In this document: in pieces, positions 1 to 8,592 of the stretch
How positions within the stretch are numbered: the stretch's first letter is position 1
Layout: the number at the start of each line of letters is the position of its first letter
NCBI RefSeq assembly: GCF_013031355.1
Contig: NZ_WPZO01000010.1
Span: forward strand, 1 to 64,000
Reading direction: 5' to 3'
Source of the DNA: Ruegeria arenilitoris
GTDB lineage: Bacteria; Pseudomonadota; Alphaproteobacteria; Rhodobacterales; Rhodobacteraceae
DNA length: 64,000 bases
Program-made: the position numbers and the translations under genes
The notes under the pieces: model-generated
Databases searched by the model: none
Told to the model about the DNA's origin: nothing
What the model saw: only the letters and a program-made list of their open reading frames with translations

Positions 1-409
1 TCCGCGATGCGGGGTCGTCCGGGAACATGTCGATCAGAAGTGCGGTCAGCAGAAAGTGCCCCAGGTGGTTGGTTGCAAACTGTAGCTCTACACCATCAGA
101 ATTCGTTTGAGTGGAGTACAGCAGGATACCCGCGTTGTTTATTAGCACATTCAGCCTGGAGTACCTGCCACGGAATGCTTCGGCGAACGCACGAACAGAA
201 GTCGAGTCGCTCAGGTCCAGCACCAGGATGTCGAGTGATGCGGAAGGAATCCGCGCGAGAATGCTTGCTTTGGCCGTTTCGGCCTTTTCAAGGCTGCGGC
301 ACGCCATGACGACGTGGAAACCTGCTTCGGCCATACCGACCGTTGTTTCAAATCCGATGCCATTGTTTGCACCGGTGACGATCGCGACTTTTTCAGTTTG
401 TTTAGACAT
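1..409 (-). CDS. Short-chain dehydrogenase/reductase, 3' end outside window
   Basis: The first 136 residues of an SDR-family NAD(P)-dependent oxidoreductase are visible; the C-terminal half, with the catalytic Tyr-x-x-x-Lys, lies beyond the left edge. Seen: the cofactor loop TGANNGIG at residues 12-19 and NNAG at 91-94, followed by NHLGHF, a combination typical of the retinol-dehydrogenase/WWOX-like branch of SDRs. The start at 409 follows directly from the TGANNGIG spacing. It is divergent from a TetR gene with a palindromic operator between them, so it is probably that regulator's target. Substrate cannot be inferred. Confidence 0.85.
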   Translation of the reverse strand, partial: MSKQTEKVAIVTGANNGIGFETTVGMAEAGFHVVMACRSLEKAETAKASILARIPSASLDILVLDLSDSTSVRAFAEAFRGRYSRLNVLINNAGILLYSTQTNSDGVELQFATNHLGHFLLTALLIDMFPDDPASR

Positions 410-444
410 TCTACGTCCTGACAAGTTGACATACGGTGGGTGAT

Positions 445-458
445 TGTCAATATTGACA
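445..458. promoter_or_regulatory. Palindromic operator between SDR and TetR genes
   Basis: A perfect 14-bp palindrome, TGTCAATATTGACA, lies between the divergent SDR (start 409) and TetR (start 488) genes. Related half-sites lie on both sides: TGACAAGTTGACA at 419-431 and TTGTCAATATG at 471-481. A TTGACA hexamer at 453-458 overlaps the palindrome and could serve as a -35 for the TetR gene. The arrangement fits autorepression plus control of the neighbour by the TetR protein (inference). Confidence 0.65.
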
Positions 459-487
459 CAAGTCGTCTATTTGTCAATATGTAAATC

Positions 488-1051
488 ATGGAAGATCGCT
501 ACGACTACATCCTCGAAGCCGCAAAGCAGCTTTTTCTTCGCTACGGCGTGAAGCGAACGGGAATGAACGACATCGCCCAAGAAGCGGGGATTTCGCGGCA
601 AACACTCTACAAGGCATTCGCAAACAAGGATGAGGTGCTGCGGGCCACGATCCGGTCGCTGGCAGACAGCGTCGTTCTGGATATCGAAGCCGGTCTTGAA
701 GAAGCTGACGGCCTTGGTGCGCAGCTGGATGTTGTCTTCAAATACGCCGTCATCGAGCATTATGACTTCTTGCAATCCTCACCCAATGCCGAGGACATCA
801 TCGCTGGCGTAACCTCGACAAGCCAGAAAGAGCTGGAGGCCGGAGCACAGCGAAACACCGAGATCATCGCACGCATCCTGGAGCCGTATTCGGGTGCGAT
901 TGAAAACTGCGATCTGACAGTCGAACAGTACGCTGACTTCATTCAGCGCTCTTCAACGGCGGCCAAGTACAGCGCAAAGAGCAAAAAACACTTGATCGAA
1001 TTGTTATCCGCTTTGCGAATGTCGGCGTTGAAAGTCACCGGCAGCGTTTAG
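488..1051 (+). CDS. TetR/AcrR family transcriptional regulator
   Basis: 187-residue one-component regulator. The N-terminal helix-turn-helix covers about residues 8-55 and contains GVKRTGMNDIAQEAG followed by ISRQTLYKAF, the standard TetR_N pattern; the remainder is the variable ligand-binding/dimerisation domain. ATG at 488 places the HTH at the expected distance from the N-terminus. It is divergent from the SDR gene with the operator TGTCAATATTGACA between them, so it probably represses that gene and itself until an unknown ligand binds. Nothing in the ligand domain identifies the inducer. Confidence 0.9.
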   Translation: MEDRYDYILEAAKQLFLRYGVKRTGMNDIAQEAGISRQTLYKAFANKDEVLRATIRSLADSVVLDIEAGLEEADGLGAQLDVVFKYAVIEHYDFLQSSPNAEDIIAGVTSTSQKELEAGAQRNTEIIARILEPYSGAIENCDLTVEQYADFIQRSSTAAKYSAKSKKHLIELLSALRMSALKVTGSV

Positions 1052-1094
1052 ACGGGCCCGGCCCATAAGAGACATTGAATTAGTACCCCACATG

Positions 1095-1130
1095 CTGCGG
1101 TCGCAGCCCGCTTTACGGTCATTCGCTGCG
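1095..1130. repeat. Dispersed 36-bp repeat, copy 1
   Basis: A 36-base stretch that recurs at 9095-9130 with only two differences visible by eye (one in the middle, one at the end). It starts CTGCGGTCGCAGCCCGCTTT and lies downstream of the TetR gene, outside any coding region. Both copies are in the same orientation. Probably a relic of a family of intergenic repeats; no function is evident. Confidence 0.7.
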
Positions 1131-1139
1131 AGTGCAAAG

Positions 1140-2034
1140 TTACGTGTGCGCCAGAGGCCGGGAGCGCAATAAAGCTGCCTTCGAATATCTACGTTCAATG
1201 ACCGAATCCCTGCCCCTTAGAAGAAATACCTTGATGCCAAAGTAAGGCCCGTGCTGGTCGACGTCATAGGCGAATTCTCCAGAACTCAGCGTATCGCTAT
1301 AGTCGACGCTGACGTACCGATACCCGAATGTGAGGGCGGTTTTCTCCCAGGGTTGGTAATCAAAACCAACATTCGCCCCGATCTGAAGGTCATTTCCGCT
1401 AGCGCCAAAACCGCCAAGCTCCAAAGAAGCAATTCCGGTCCATTGCTCATTCAGACGCCACATACCGCGCGCGCCGATTACAGGTTCGATCCAATCCCGA
1501 TCTCCGCCCAATACAGACGGATTGCCCGGACCCGGTGTGGTTATGTCGATTTCCTGACGAATGGAGTTGTATCTCAGCCCGACCTGGAAATCGATTGTAT
1601 ATCGCTGGTTATTGGCACCGTATATACCATCCACGACGCGGTAAGCCCCAAGAATTCCAAACCATTTTTGACGCACATCCACGTTGAGGTCAGCACCCAC
1701 TGGGCCAGGCAGTGTTGTGTCCTGTTCGATACCCACATAGTTGGCGTCGAAAATTACTCCTAAGTTTCCATTCCACGCCTCATACCGACCTGCTGCCGCG
1801 AAATTGAGTACATCCAGAACGTCGCCGAGGTCCAGATCCAGCTCGGCGGATTGCCCAGCCACGGTTAATGTACCTGAGGTTCTTAGGGGGGGGGAAAAGA
1901 TAGAAAGAAGCTCCATGACGCCAATCGGTTTCGTCTTGACCAGTCGCTGGTAATGATTGAGCAGATACAAACGCTGGCAAAACCATAAGGCTTGTCGCAA
2001 GTACCATGGCGCTGTGTGATGCGGTATGGGGCAT
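1140..2034 (-). pseudogene. Outer-membrane beta-barrel protein, frameshifted in poly-C tract
   Basis: The protein starts at 2034 with a Sec signal peptide (about 25 residues, ending AFVSAQ) and runs in one frame to a run of nine C on the coding strand (1886-1894), after which the frame carrying the rest of the barrel (LRTSGTLTVAGQ onward) continues to 1140. Removing one C joins the frames. The body has alternating beta-strand character (for example FGYRYVSVDYSDT) and no catalytic motif, so it is most likely a small OM barrel. The end is also odd: the last 19 residues after GIKVF are basic and unlike a barrel end, while dropping one T near 1220 would give a stop after KVFF, the usual aromatic terminus. 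Last gene of the sulfatase operon. Cause may be phase variation, decay or sequence error. Confidence 0.7.
1886..1894. repeat. G9/C9 homopolymer at frameshift of first OM gene
   Basis: Nine consecutive G on the + strand (C on the coding strand) located exactly where the reading frame of the barrel protein breaks. One unit fewer restores a continuous frame. Such tracts are prone both to slipped-strand mutation and to sequencing miscalls. Confidence 0.85.
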
Positions 2035-2060
2035 GACTGCTTCCTTTAGGAAATTGCGAC

Positions 2061-2808
2061 TTAATAATTGAACCTAAGACCGATCCCGGCGCCTTGGTCA
2101 TAGGGGCGATCAGTACCAATCCCGATCAGCACATCTGCATAGAGGGCTACTCCGGGGCTCAGGTTCTTACCGATCTGGAATTCTGCGTTCGCGGGCCAGG
2201 CGTCATTCTCCCAATCGTAGGGCGCTTTAATATCTGCTTTGATCCAATACCTCTCACCAAATGGCTGAAGTGCAATTAGGCGCATCGCGGTTTGGCTGAC
2301 ATCGGTCGGTCCATTGTAAGATGCGAAATGCTGGATCAGAGGGATCAGTGTCAGCCCACTGTTTGTGTTTGCAAAGGCGAACCCTCCGAACGGAGCAATT
2401 TGATCAGACCCGGTGCCAATGCCTTCATCGGGGTCGCCGAAATCAAGTGTCCACTCAAAACCAAGCGCGGATTTTACGGTCCAGGTGTCATTCAAGGGGT
2501 TTTGGGAAGGGAAGTAGATCAGCTTGAAGCTGGTTTTTTCAAACCCGTTGAACCTCTCTCCCGTCACATTCGTTGAATTGTAATGTAGCTCGTATTTTAG
2601 CTTCAGATCGGGGCGCAGCATGTATGCACCATCGATGAACATGTCCTGACGGTCTGCCCCCCCCTTCCAGATCGAAATACTGATAGCGAATGTCCGTGTT
2701 GTTAACCGCCGCCAGCGGATTTGACGCGTTTTCCTCGGCTTCGGTGGTAGAAGCCATCACGAGCAACGCTGAGGTCAAGACTGCCAGATGAAGAGAGATG
2801 CGGGTCAT
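2061..2808 (-). pseudogene. Outer-membrane protein, frameshifted in poly-G tract
   Basis: Starts at 2808 with a signal peptide (MTRISLHLAVLTSALLVMAS, then cleavage near TEAEE) and continues to DIRYQYFDLEGG, where a run of eight G on the coding strand (2657-2664) shifts the frame. With one G less the protein continues as ADRQDMFIDGAYMLRPDLK and ends GIGLRFNY, an aromatic terminus usual for OM barrels; full length would be about 248 residues. No enzyme motif; a porin-like or transport role is inferred from the alternating hydrophobic pattern. It lies between the sulfatase and the other barrel gene in one operon, so it may admit sulfated substrates or export products (inference). Confidence 0.7.
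2657..2664. repeat. C8/G8 homopolymer at frameshift of second OM gene
   Basis: Eight consecutive C on the + strand (G on the coding strand) at the point where the frame breaks; one unit fewer restores the frame. It is the second such break in adjacent genes, and in the same sense (one extra base). Confidence 0.85.
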
Positions 2809-2840
2809 CGTACACCTTGGAAAAATTCATGCGACCAGTT

Positions 2841-2868
2841 AGACGGCGGCGTCTCGGCACCGCCGTCT
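2841..2868. terminator. Intercistronic hairpin after sulfatase gene
   Basis: Perfect 9-bp inverted repeat AGACGGCGG / CCGCCGTCT with a 10-base loop, between the stop of the sulfatase gene (2877) and the start of the next OM gene (2808) on the minus strand. No T tract follows, so it is more likely an RNA-stabilising or attenuating hairpin than a full terminator. Confidence 0.5.
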
Positions 2869-2876
2869 CAAGTTCG

Positions 2877-4517
2877 TCATTGCCAGCTAGAAAAGACTTC
2901 TCGGGCCAATTCGCTTTCGGGCCTGAGGTTTTCAATCCCCTCATAGGGGACACCCTTGCCGAGCGGTTTGTGAGGGTGCTTTTCGATGGACTTCTGGTGG
3001 CGCTTCAACATGTCCTGGAATGACGCCCCGGACCAAAGCGAATACCCGACAAGCGGATGTTGTTCACGTGGATCGCGATAGACATTGAACACGGGGGCCG
3101 CCGCGCCGGGCAGGCCGGGGGCCGGCAGGTGCATCTTGAACTCTTGCTTCACCACCGAGCGCAAAACAGGCCCTTCGTACACATAGACGTAGTCACGGCG
3201 CGAATTGCCTTCTCCCTCAAGCAACAATGCCGTCTGGTCGATGCCATCAATCACACGGTCGCGTGGAATACGGTCAGTCGCACCTGCTATGCGGGCGAAG
3301 GTGGTGAACAGGTCCGATACATGCACGATGTCGCCTGCTGCACTGCCCGCCTCGATGGCGCCGGGCCACCGGATGAAGGCATCGGTTCTCACGCCACCTT
3401 CGAGGTGCTGTGTCTTGCCGCCGCGATAAATCAGCTGATTCAAGCCAGACGTTCCTTCGTAATGGTACATCAAACCATTGTCAGCCATGATCATAACGAC
3501 GGTATTATCTGACTTGCCGGTTTCATCCAGTTTGGCCAGAACCTCGCCGATCCAGCCGTCCAGAACCTGCAATTTGTCTGCATGGAAGCCGCCGTTGCGG
3601 GAAACGGCCTCATCAGGATAGGCAAAGTTCAGCGGATAGAGCGGCCAGTATTGCATAAAGAAAGGCGCGTCCTGCGAAGCCAGCTTCTCCAGCTGTTCCA
3701 ATGCCTGACGCTGATAGCGCAGATTCATTTCTTCGTACTTCGCCTGTGTCCATTCTTCGCCCGGCGCCATATCGACTTCGCGGGCCAGGGCTCCCGTTTC
3801 ACCTTCGACGCCAGTTACCAGACCGTAGGGTTTGAACCGCTGGTCCAACTGAAACTGGTTGGACTGACCCGACGGATGGTAACCAAGCATGTTGTTGGCG
3901 ACCATTGCATCCCGCGTCATCAGGCTAAGCTGAACCTGTTGATGTAACGGAAAGGCCGCCCAGTCGAATCCCTGATTGTGTGGGTAGGCCTGTTCAATAT
4001 CGCCCTGATGCCATTTGCCGACATGGGCCGTGTTGTAACCTTCTTCCTTCAGGATTTCGGCAATCGTTACCTCTTCGGACGCAAGCCCTTCTCCGACAAG
4101 TGCGACTTTGACCTCTTCGACGCCCGCGCGTACCGGATGGCGACCAGTCAACATTGCTGTCCGCGTCGGTGTGCAGGATGGTTCGGTATACATTCTCATC
4201 AAGGACATACCTTCAGTGGCAAATTCGTTGATGTTGGGCGTGTCGAAACCGGTGACGTAGTTCATTGTCCGGTTGCCCATCTGGCCGAAACTCACATCGT
4301 CAATCAGGATGTAAAGAATGTTGGGTGGCTTGCCGCCATTGGCGTCACGGATTTCTGCAAGCTTTGCGTCGATTTCCGTATCCTGAGCGTCCCATTGCTC
4401 GCCAAACTGTGCGCGGAGAAACTGGAACTCTCCGTCATGAATGATGGGCGTATCCTGAGCAAAGCTCGCGCTTGCCATCAGCACCATGGCAGAGGCATGT
4501 TTCAGTATTGATCTCAT
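2877..4517 (-). CDS. Arylsulfatase, periplasmic, type I sulfatase family
   Basis: 546-residue sulfatase that hydrolyses sulfate esters. Seen: signal peptide of about 20 residues (MRSILKHASAMVLMASASFA, cleavage before QDT), calcium-binding aspartates D73-D74 in ILIDDVSFG, and the sulfatase signature S-C-T-P-T-R with Cys115 as the residue converted to formylglycine, followed by AMLTGR; GKWH further on supplies conserved active-site residues. Length is usual for the family. The Cys-type signature requires a formylglycine-generating enzyme, not present in this window. It lies between a small conserved gene (4541-4846) and two OM protein genes on the same strand, which looks like an operon for sulfate-ester scavenging. 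Substrate is unknown. Confidence 0.93.
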   Translation of the reverse strand: MRSILKHASAMVLMASASFAQDTPIIHDGEFQFLRAQFGEQWDAQDTEIDAKLAEIRDANGGKPPNILYILIDDVSFGQMGNRTMNYVTGFDTPNINEFATEGMSLMRMYTEPSCTPTRTAMLTGRHPVRAGVEEVKVALVGEGLASEEVTIAEILKEEGYNTAHVGKWHQGDIEQAYPHNQGFDWAAFPLHQQVQLSLMTRDAMVANNMLGYHPSGQSNQFQLDQRFKPYGLVTGVEGETGALAREVDMAPGEEWTQAKYEEMNLRYQRQALEQLEKLASQDAPFFMQYWPLYPLNFAYPDEAVSRNGGFHADKLQVLDGWIGEVLAKLDETGKSDNTVVMIMADNGLMYHYEGTSGLNQLIYRGGKTQHLEGGVRTDAFIRWPGAIEAGSAAGDIVHVSDLFTTFARIAGATDRIPRDRVIDGIDQTALLLEGEGNSRRDYVYVYEGPVLRSVVKQEFKMHLPAPGLPGAAAPVFNVYRDPREQHPLVGYSLWSGASFQDMLKRHQKSIEKHPHKPLGKGVPYEGIENLRPESELAREVFSSWQ

Positions 4518-4540
4518 TGGTATCCCTTCCCCATTCTGGA

Positions 4541-4846
4541 TTACATCTTTCCAGCACGCCTCAGCGATTGGGCGATTTCATCCCGAAGACCATCCAGGGT
4601 TTCGCGGATATCGCAGGCAAACTGGTACGATTGGCTTCCCGGCTCAGTGTCCATGGAGAGGTACTCATCGCTGAGAAGCAGATAGTCCCGGCAAATCTCA
4701 TCGAATACCGTGTCCGCGCGCCGTAAGTCCGCAATCACGGCTTGTTGGTCGGGAAACAGGGTATCAAGGTCATAACCTTTCAATTTTGATGGCTCGCTCG
4801 ATGGATCAGCAGATGTCCCGGAGTGTTCGCCGATTTCACTTCTCAC
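4541..4846 (-). CDS. Small conserved hypothetical protein upstream of sulfatase
   Basis: The frame gives about 101 residues from a GTG at 4846. It can be read back to an ATG at 4960, but that would overlap the divergent regulator gene, and the extra N-terminal part is low in charge and looks non-coding. The body (KLKGYDLDTLFPDQQAVIAD, then LRRADTVFDEICRDY, ending IAQSLRRAGKM) is helical, acidic and soluble, with no signal peptide. It stops 23 bases before the sulfatase start, so it is probably the first gene of the operon. No function recognised; the exact start is uncertain. Confidence 0.6.
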   Translation of the reverse strand: MRSEIGEHSGTSADPSSEPSKLKGYDLDTLFPDQQAVIADLRRADTVFDEICRDYLLLSDEYLSMDTEPGSQSYQFACDIRETLDGLRDEIAQSLRRAGKM

Positions 4847-4901
4847 AAAAGGTAAATAGGGGCATAATACGGTGTAATCAGAGATGTAACTTGCTGAAAA
4901 T

Positions 4902-6266
4902 ATGAAACTATCCGAAAGCACGTCGACTGTTAGGAACGATGGCAGAACGCCTGACGCCAAGGATGTGCGGGCCGCCCTTCGGCGGCTAGTCAGGTCCTCT
5001 ACTTTCGCGGGTTCACAGCGGTTGCAGGACTTTCTCGTCTATGTTGTGGAGGAAACGCTCAACGGCAGGGGCGATGACATTCGCGCCAAAACAATCGCCA
5101 TGGATGTATACGGCGGGACCGTTTCTGAGATGGCGCGCCGTGAAAACGTGGTGCGGGTAGACGCAGGTCGCCTGCGTCGCAAGCTGGCCGAATACTATGC
5201 CGAAGATGGTCGCGATGAAGGCACTGTTTTCGATCTGCCGAAGGGCGGATATGCACCAGATATATCGATCAGGTCGACCGAGACGGCTCTGTTCGAAATA
5301 TCCGATCGGGAATCCAAGACCTACACCTGGCCTCGCCCATTCATTGGAATTGCTGGAGTTTTCCTTATCATCTGTGTTGCTGCGGCAATTGCATTAATGT
5401 CGACAAATCGTGGGATTCCAGTCAGCTTACCAGTCGATAACCTCAGCCGCGATGAACGCAGCGCCATATTTGATGCATCGCCTATGCGGCTTCAGGCCGT
5501 CAACCTGGCCAACTCGGGCCGCGATTTGATCTTTCCTGCGTTGGAGCCCGCGCGGCTGAACGCGGCCCTGACCATATTCAAGGGGGCAATTGAAAACGAC
5601 GACAGCTATTTCGGAGGCCATGCAGGGGCGGCGCAGGTTGCCGCAATGATAGCGCTGGTGACACCGGATGCCGATCCGGTCGGGGACATGCTGCGCTACG
5701 CTGACGCGCAGGCCAACAGAGCGATTGAGCTGGCACCTGAAACGGGTTGGAGCCAATCCGCAAAAGCCTGGGTTGAATTTACTAAAGGAAACTGGCCTGA
5801 AGCTATGGAATTTGCGTACAGAGCGCAGCGTTTGGCATCAAACGACGTGCATGTGTTGGAGTTCGTGTCACTGATCCTGTTGTATTCAGGTGAGTTCGAA
5901 AAAGTCGTGGCGATCAGCGAAGATGCACTGTCGAAAATCGATTTGGACCGGGGTTATGTGTTTCAGAACGCGATGGGGTCAGCAAAGTTTCATCTGAAAG
6001 ATTTCGAAGGTGCCGTTTCCGCCTTTGAGCAGGTGACCGAAAAGGGCGGCCCCGTCGGTCCTGTGTCTGTTGCCTATCTGATGGCAGCTCATCAGATGCT
6101 GGGTAACGAAAGTGAAGCTCAGGCCTTGTCGAACAAACTCTCGCGTGAATGGCCTGACAGTCGGGTGGATATTCTGTTCCAGAGACTGTTCGCGAACCCG
6201 GAATACGGGTTGGAATTAGGTGACGCTATGAAACAAGCCAATTGGAAGCCAAAAGTTAACGAATGA
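4902..6266 (+). CDS. Membrane-anchored winged-helix regulator with TPR-like C-terminus
   Basis: 454 residues. Residues about 20-120 form a DNA-binding winged-helix-like region (LQDFLVYVVEETL, then RENVVRVDAGRLRRKLAEYY and DLPKGGYAP), resembling the domain seen in CadC-like and adenylate-cyclase-linked regulators. A single transmembrane helix lies at about 146-167. The periplasmic part carries helical repeats of TPR type (AFEQVTEKGGPVGPVSVAYL region). This architecture suits a one-component sensor that binds DNA from the membrane. It is divergent from the sulfatase operon with only about 55 bases between the likely starts, so control of that operon is the obvious inference. Signal unknown. Confidence 0.8.
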   Translation: MKLSESTSTVRNDGRTPDAKDVRAALRRLVRSSTFAGSQRLQDFLVYVVEETLNGRGDDIRAKTIAMDVYGGTVSEMARRENVVRVDAGRLRRKLAEYYAEDGRDEGTVFDLPKGGYAPDISIRSTETALFEISDRESKTYTWPRPFIGIAGVFLIICVAAAIALMSTNRGIPVSLPVDNLSRDERSAIFDASPMRLQAVNLANSGRDLIFPALEPARLNAALTIFKGAIENDDSYFGGHAGAAQVAAMIALVTPDADPVGDMLRYADAQANRAIELAPETGWSQSAKAWVEFTKGNWPEAMEFAYRAQRLASNDVHVLEFVSLILLYSGEFEKVVAISEDALSKIDLDRGYVFQNAMGSAKFHLKDFEGAVSAFEQVTEKGGPVGPVSVAYLMAAHQMLGNESEAQALSNKLSREWPDSRVDILFQRLFANPEYGLELGDAMKQANWKPKVNE

Positions 6267-6668
6267 AGTTCGTGTCTCGGCTTTCGAGGCCATTCCAGTA
6301 CGAACTGGCCACAGTGGTTGTTTAACCACACATCATTCCCTGCCGCGGAGCGGTATTGGCCCCTTCCCCATTGCCGCTGGATTTCAAAGACGGCCCATTC
6401 CAGCCATTTATCGGGTAAGCTCACGCCGCAATGCAGCTTCACCGAACCGGGCATTCGCTGCGGGCGCAAAATCCAAAGGTAGTTGAACTCACGCTCTGTG
6501 GACAAAGCGCCAATTCGCTGCGCTCAGCCACGGCCAGAATTATTTTGATTGAAGAGCGCGAGGCGGCAGCCTTAGCTGTTGGAGCGCGTAAACATAGCCA
6601 GTTTCAGCTCACATTATGTAACAACGCGAGCTGCTGTAATGATATATCTGTGCGCGCAGTTCGAGCTC
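6267..6668. other. 402-bp intergenic region
   Basis: No convincing gene. Its right part carries one arm of an inverted repeat (6568-6615) whose partner lies on the far side of the cyclase gene. The segment near 6448-6470 (ACCGGGCATTCGCTGCGGGC) resembles sequence near 8981-8996, suggesting old dispersed repeats. Confidence 0.5.
6568..6615. repeat. Left arm of inverted repeat flanking the cyclase gene
   Basis: Read on the minus strand this contains AATGTGAGCTGAAAC and then CGCGCTCCAACAGCTAAGG. Both blocks recur in the same order at 8593-8695 on the plus strand, so the two regions form an imperfect inverted repeat around the cyclase gene at 6669-8546. Confidence 0.6.
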
Positions 6669-8546
6669 TTATTCCGGTAGGCCCGCCGATTTCAACAGAT
6701 CTATCCGGCGTTGCCGTTCGGCCGGGTCAGTGGTTTGCTTGTGCCAAAACTCGTGTTTGGAGATGCTGTAGTTCGGAAATACTCGAAGCACCTCCCTCGC
6801 CGCTTCTCTGGCTGCTTCTATATCGTTGGCTTCGAGATGCATCACTGTACGATATCGGTAACAGGAAACGTATTCAGGCGCCAGTTCGAGACAATGCCCG
6901 AATGCCTCGTCGGCTTCGTCAAAGCGGTTTAAGCTGGTTAAAACGATTCCGCGAATACTGTAATAGTACGGGGGTGGCAGTGGATTGAGACGAAATGCGC
7001 GTTGCGTCAGCTTCAACGCTTCCTCGGTACGAGATGATTCAGAGGTATAGTACGCCAGAATTATCAGATTGTCGGCATTTCCAGGGTACAGTTCGACAGC
7101 AATTTCCGCTTGTTGAGAGGCCTTTCCGAAATCTTCTTCGTACAAGGCAATCTCGGCTAACAACATATGTGGATCCCCGAAATCGGGGTCGGCAGCGATG
7201 GCCCTGTTCGTGGCATCCAGGGACTTTTGTTTGTAGCTTTCGATATCATCGGTCATGCCAAGCCACACGTGAGACCAGTAAAGCCATCCGAGTTCTACCC
7301 AGGCAGCGGCAAAACCCGGATCTCGGGTCAAGGCTTCCTCGATCAACGGCAGTGCGCTAACAACATCCTGCTCACTGAAAGTTAATCTCAATGCGCGGCC
7401 CTGCAGGTAGAGATCATACGCCCGTGTATCCTTTGTTTGACCACGCCAGCGACGGGCCTGCTCGCCCTCGGATAGTTTGACGTCCAGAGTCTCGACGATC
7501 TTGCTTGTCAGTTCATCCTGAACCGCAAATATATCGCCATTGGGTCGATCCCAGCGCTCGGCCCAGAGATGATTACCTGAAACCGCGTCAATCAACTGTG
7601 CGTTTACCCTCAACCGATCGCCCGCCTTACGTACACTACCTTCAATCAGAAATCGAACTCCCAGTTTTTCGCCGATTTCCCGCACATCGAGTTGCTTTCC
7701 TTTGAAAGCGAAGCTCGAGTTGCGGGCAATGACGGTGAGCCCGCGCAGCTTGGACAGATCGGTAATCAGATCCTCGCTCAGGCCATTGGCGAAATAGTCC
7801 TGGGCAGAATCGTCCGAGAGGTTGTCAAAAGGCAGCACGGCGATCACTGGTGCGTCCGCAACCGACGGCTCCTTCCCGCCCCCACCGCCGGCTAGTCCCT
7901 GCAGCCACCACCAAGCGCCGCCGACGCCAAGGGCGAGGAGCAGCACCAGCGTGGCGGCGATCAGCACCCAGCGCGGCGGGCGGCGGTGCTCGGCTGAGAC
8001 CGATGGGGCGCCGTCTTTGCTCGATAAGACCTGAAAAACACGCACCGGACGCGCGATATTCTTGACTTCGCGCTCGCCGAGGTCGCTGAAGCGGAACGAC
8101 AGCTTGTCGCGAATCTGTTCGTATACGTTCTGGCTCACGCAGATGCCGCCGGGTTCGGCCAAGCCTTCAAGGCGCGAGGCGATGTTGACACCGTCACCGT
8201 AGATATCGTCGCCTTCGATGATGATATCGCCGACATTGATGCCGATGCGAAGCTGCAGGCGCTCGCCATCGTCACTGTCGAGCGACCGTTCGGCCACGTG
8301 TCTTTGGATCGAAACGGCGCAGCTGACGGCAGCGACAACCGAAGGGAATTCGACCAAAAACCCGTCACCCATCAACTTGACCAGACGACCGCTATGCTCG
8401 GTCAGCAAAGGTTCAATCAACTCGGTTTGGAGTCGCCGCAGCCGGGTCAGCGTACCCGTTTCATCCTCCCCCATCAGCCGGCTGTAGCCCACTACATCAG
8501 CGGCAAGAATAGCCGCGAGCCGTCGCTGTACAGCATTGTCCGACAT
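6669..8546 (-). CDS. Class III adenylate/guanylate cyclase with TPR domain
   Basis: 625 residues. The N-terminal class III cyclase domain (about 8-175) shows the metal-binding aspartates D17 in AADVVGYS and D61 in KLMGDGFLVEF, plus the GDGVNIASRLE substrate region, so it looks catalytically competent for cAMP (or cGMP) synthesis. A transmembrane helix sits at 193-215, followed by a FlgO/TolB-N-like region (IAVLPFDNLSDD) and TPR repeats to the end. This is the common alphaproteobacterial CyaC-like architecture: cytosolic catalysis with a C-terminal protein-interaction platform. It is monocistronic, flanked by inverted repeats, and its promoter region has two copies of ATGTRAGCTGAA. Signal unknown. 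Confidence 0.92.
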   Translation of the reverse strand: MSDNAVQRRLAAILAADVVGYSRLMGEDETGTLTRLRRLQTELIEPLLTEHSGRLVKLMGDGFLVEFPSVVAAVSCAVSIQRHVAERSLDSDDGERLQLRIGINVGDIIIEGDDIYGDGVNIASRLEGLAEPGGICVSQNVYEQIRDKLSFRFSDLGEREVKNIARPVRVFQVLSSKDGAPSVSAEHRRPPRWVLIAATLVLLLALGVGGAWWWLQGLAGGGGGKEPSVADAPVIAVLPFDNLSDDSAQDYFANGLSEDLITDLSKLRGLTVIARNSSFAFKGKQLDVREIGEKLGVRFLIEGSVRKAGDRLRVNAQLIDAVSGNHLWAERWDRPNGDIFAVQDELTSKIVETLDVKLSEGEQARRWRGQTKDTRAYDLYLQGRALRLTFSEQDVVSALPLIEEALTRDPGFAAAWVELGWLYWSHVWLGMTDDIESYKQKSLDATNRAIAADPDFGDPHMLLAEIALYEEDFGKASQQAEIAVELYPGNADNLIILAYYTSESSRTEEALKLTQRAFRLNPLPPPYYYSIRGIVLTSLNRFDEADEAFGHCLELAPEYVSCYRYRTVMHLEANDIEAAREAAREVLRVFPNYSISKHEFWHKQTTDPAERQRRIDLLKSAGLPE

Positions 8547-8592
8547 TGAAATCTCCTCTGCTTATGGCAATGATTTCACACCTGAGCCAAAT

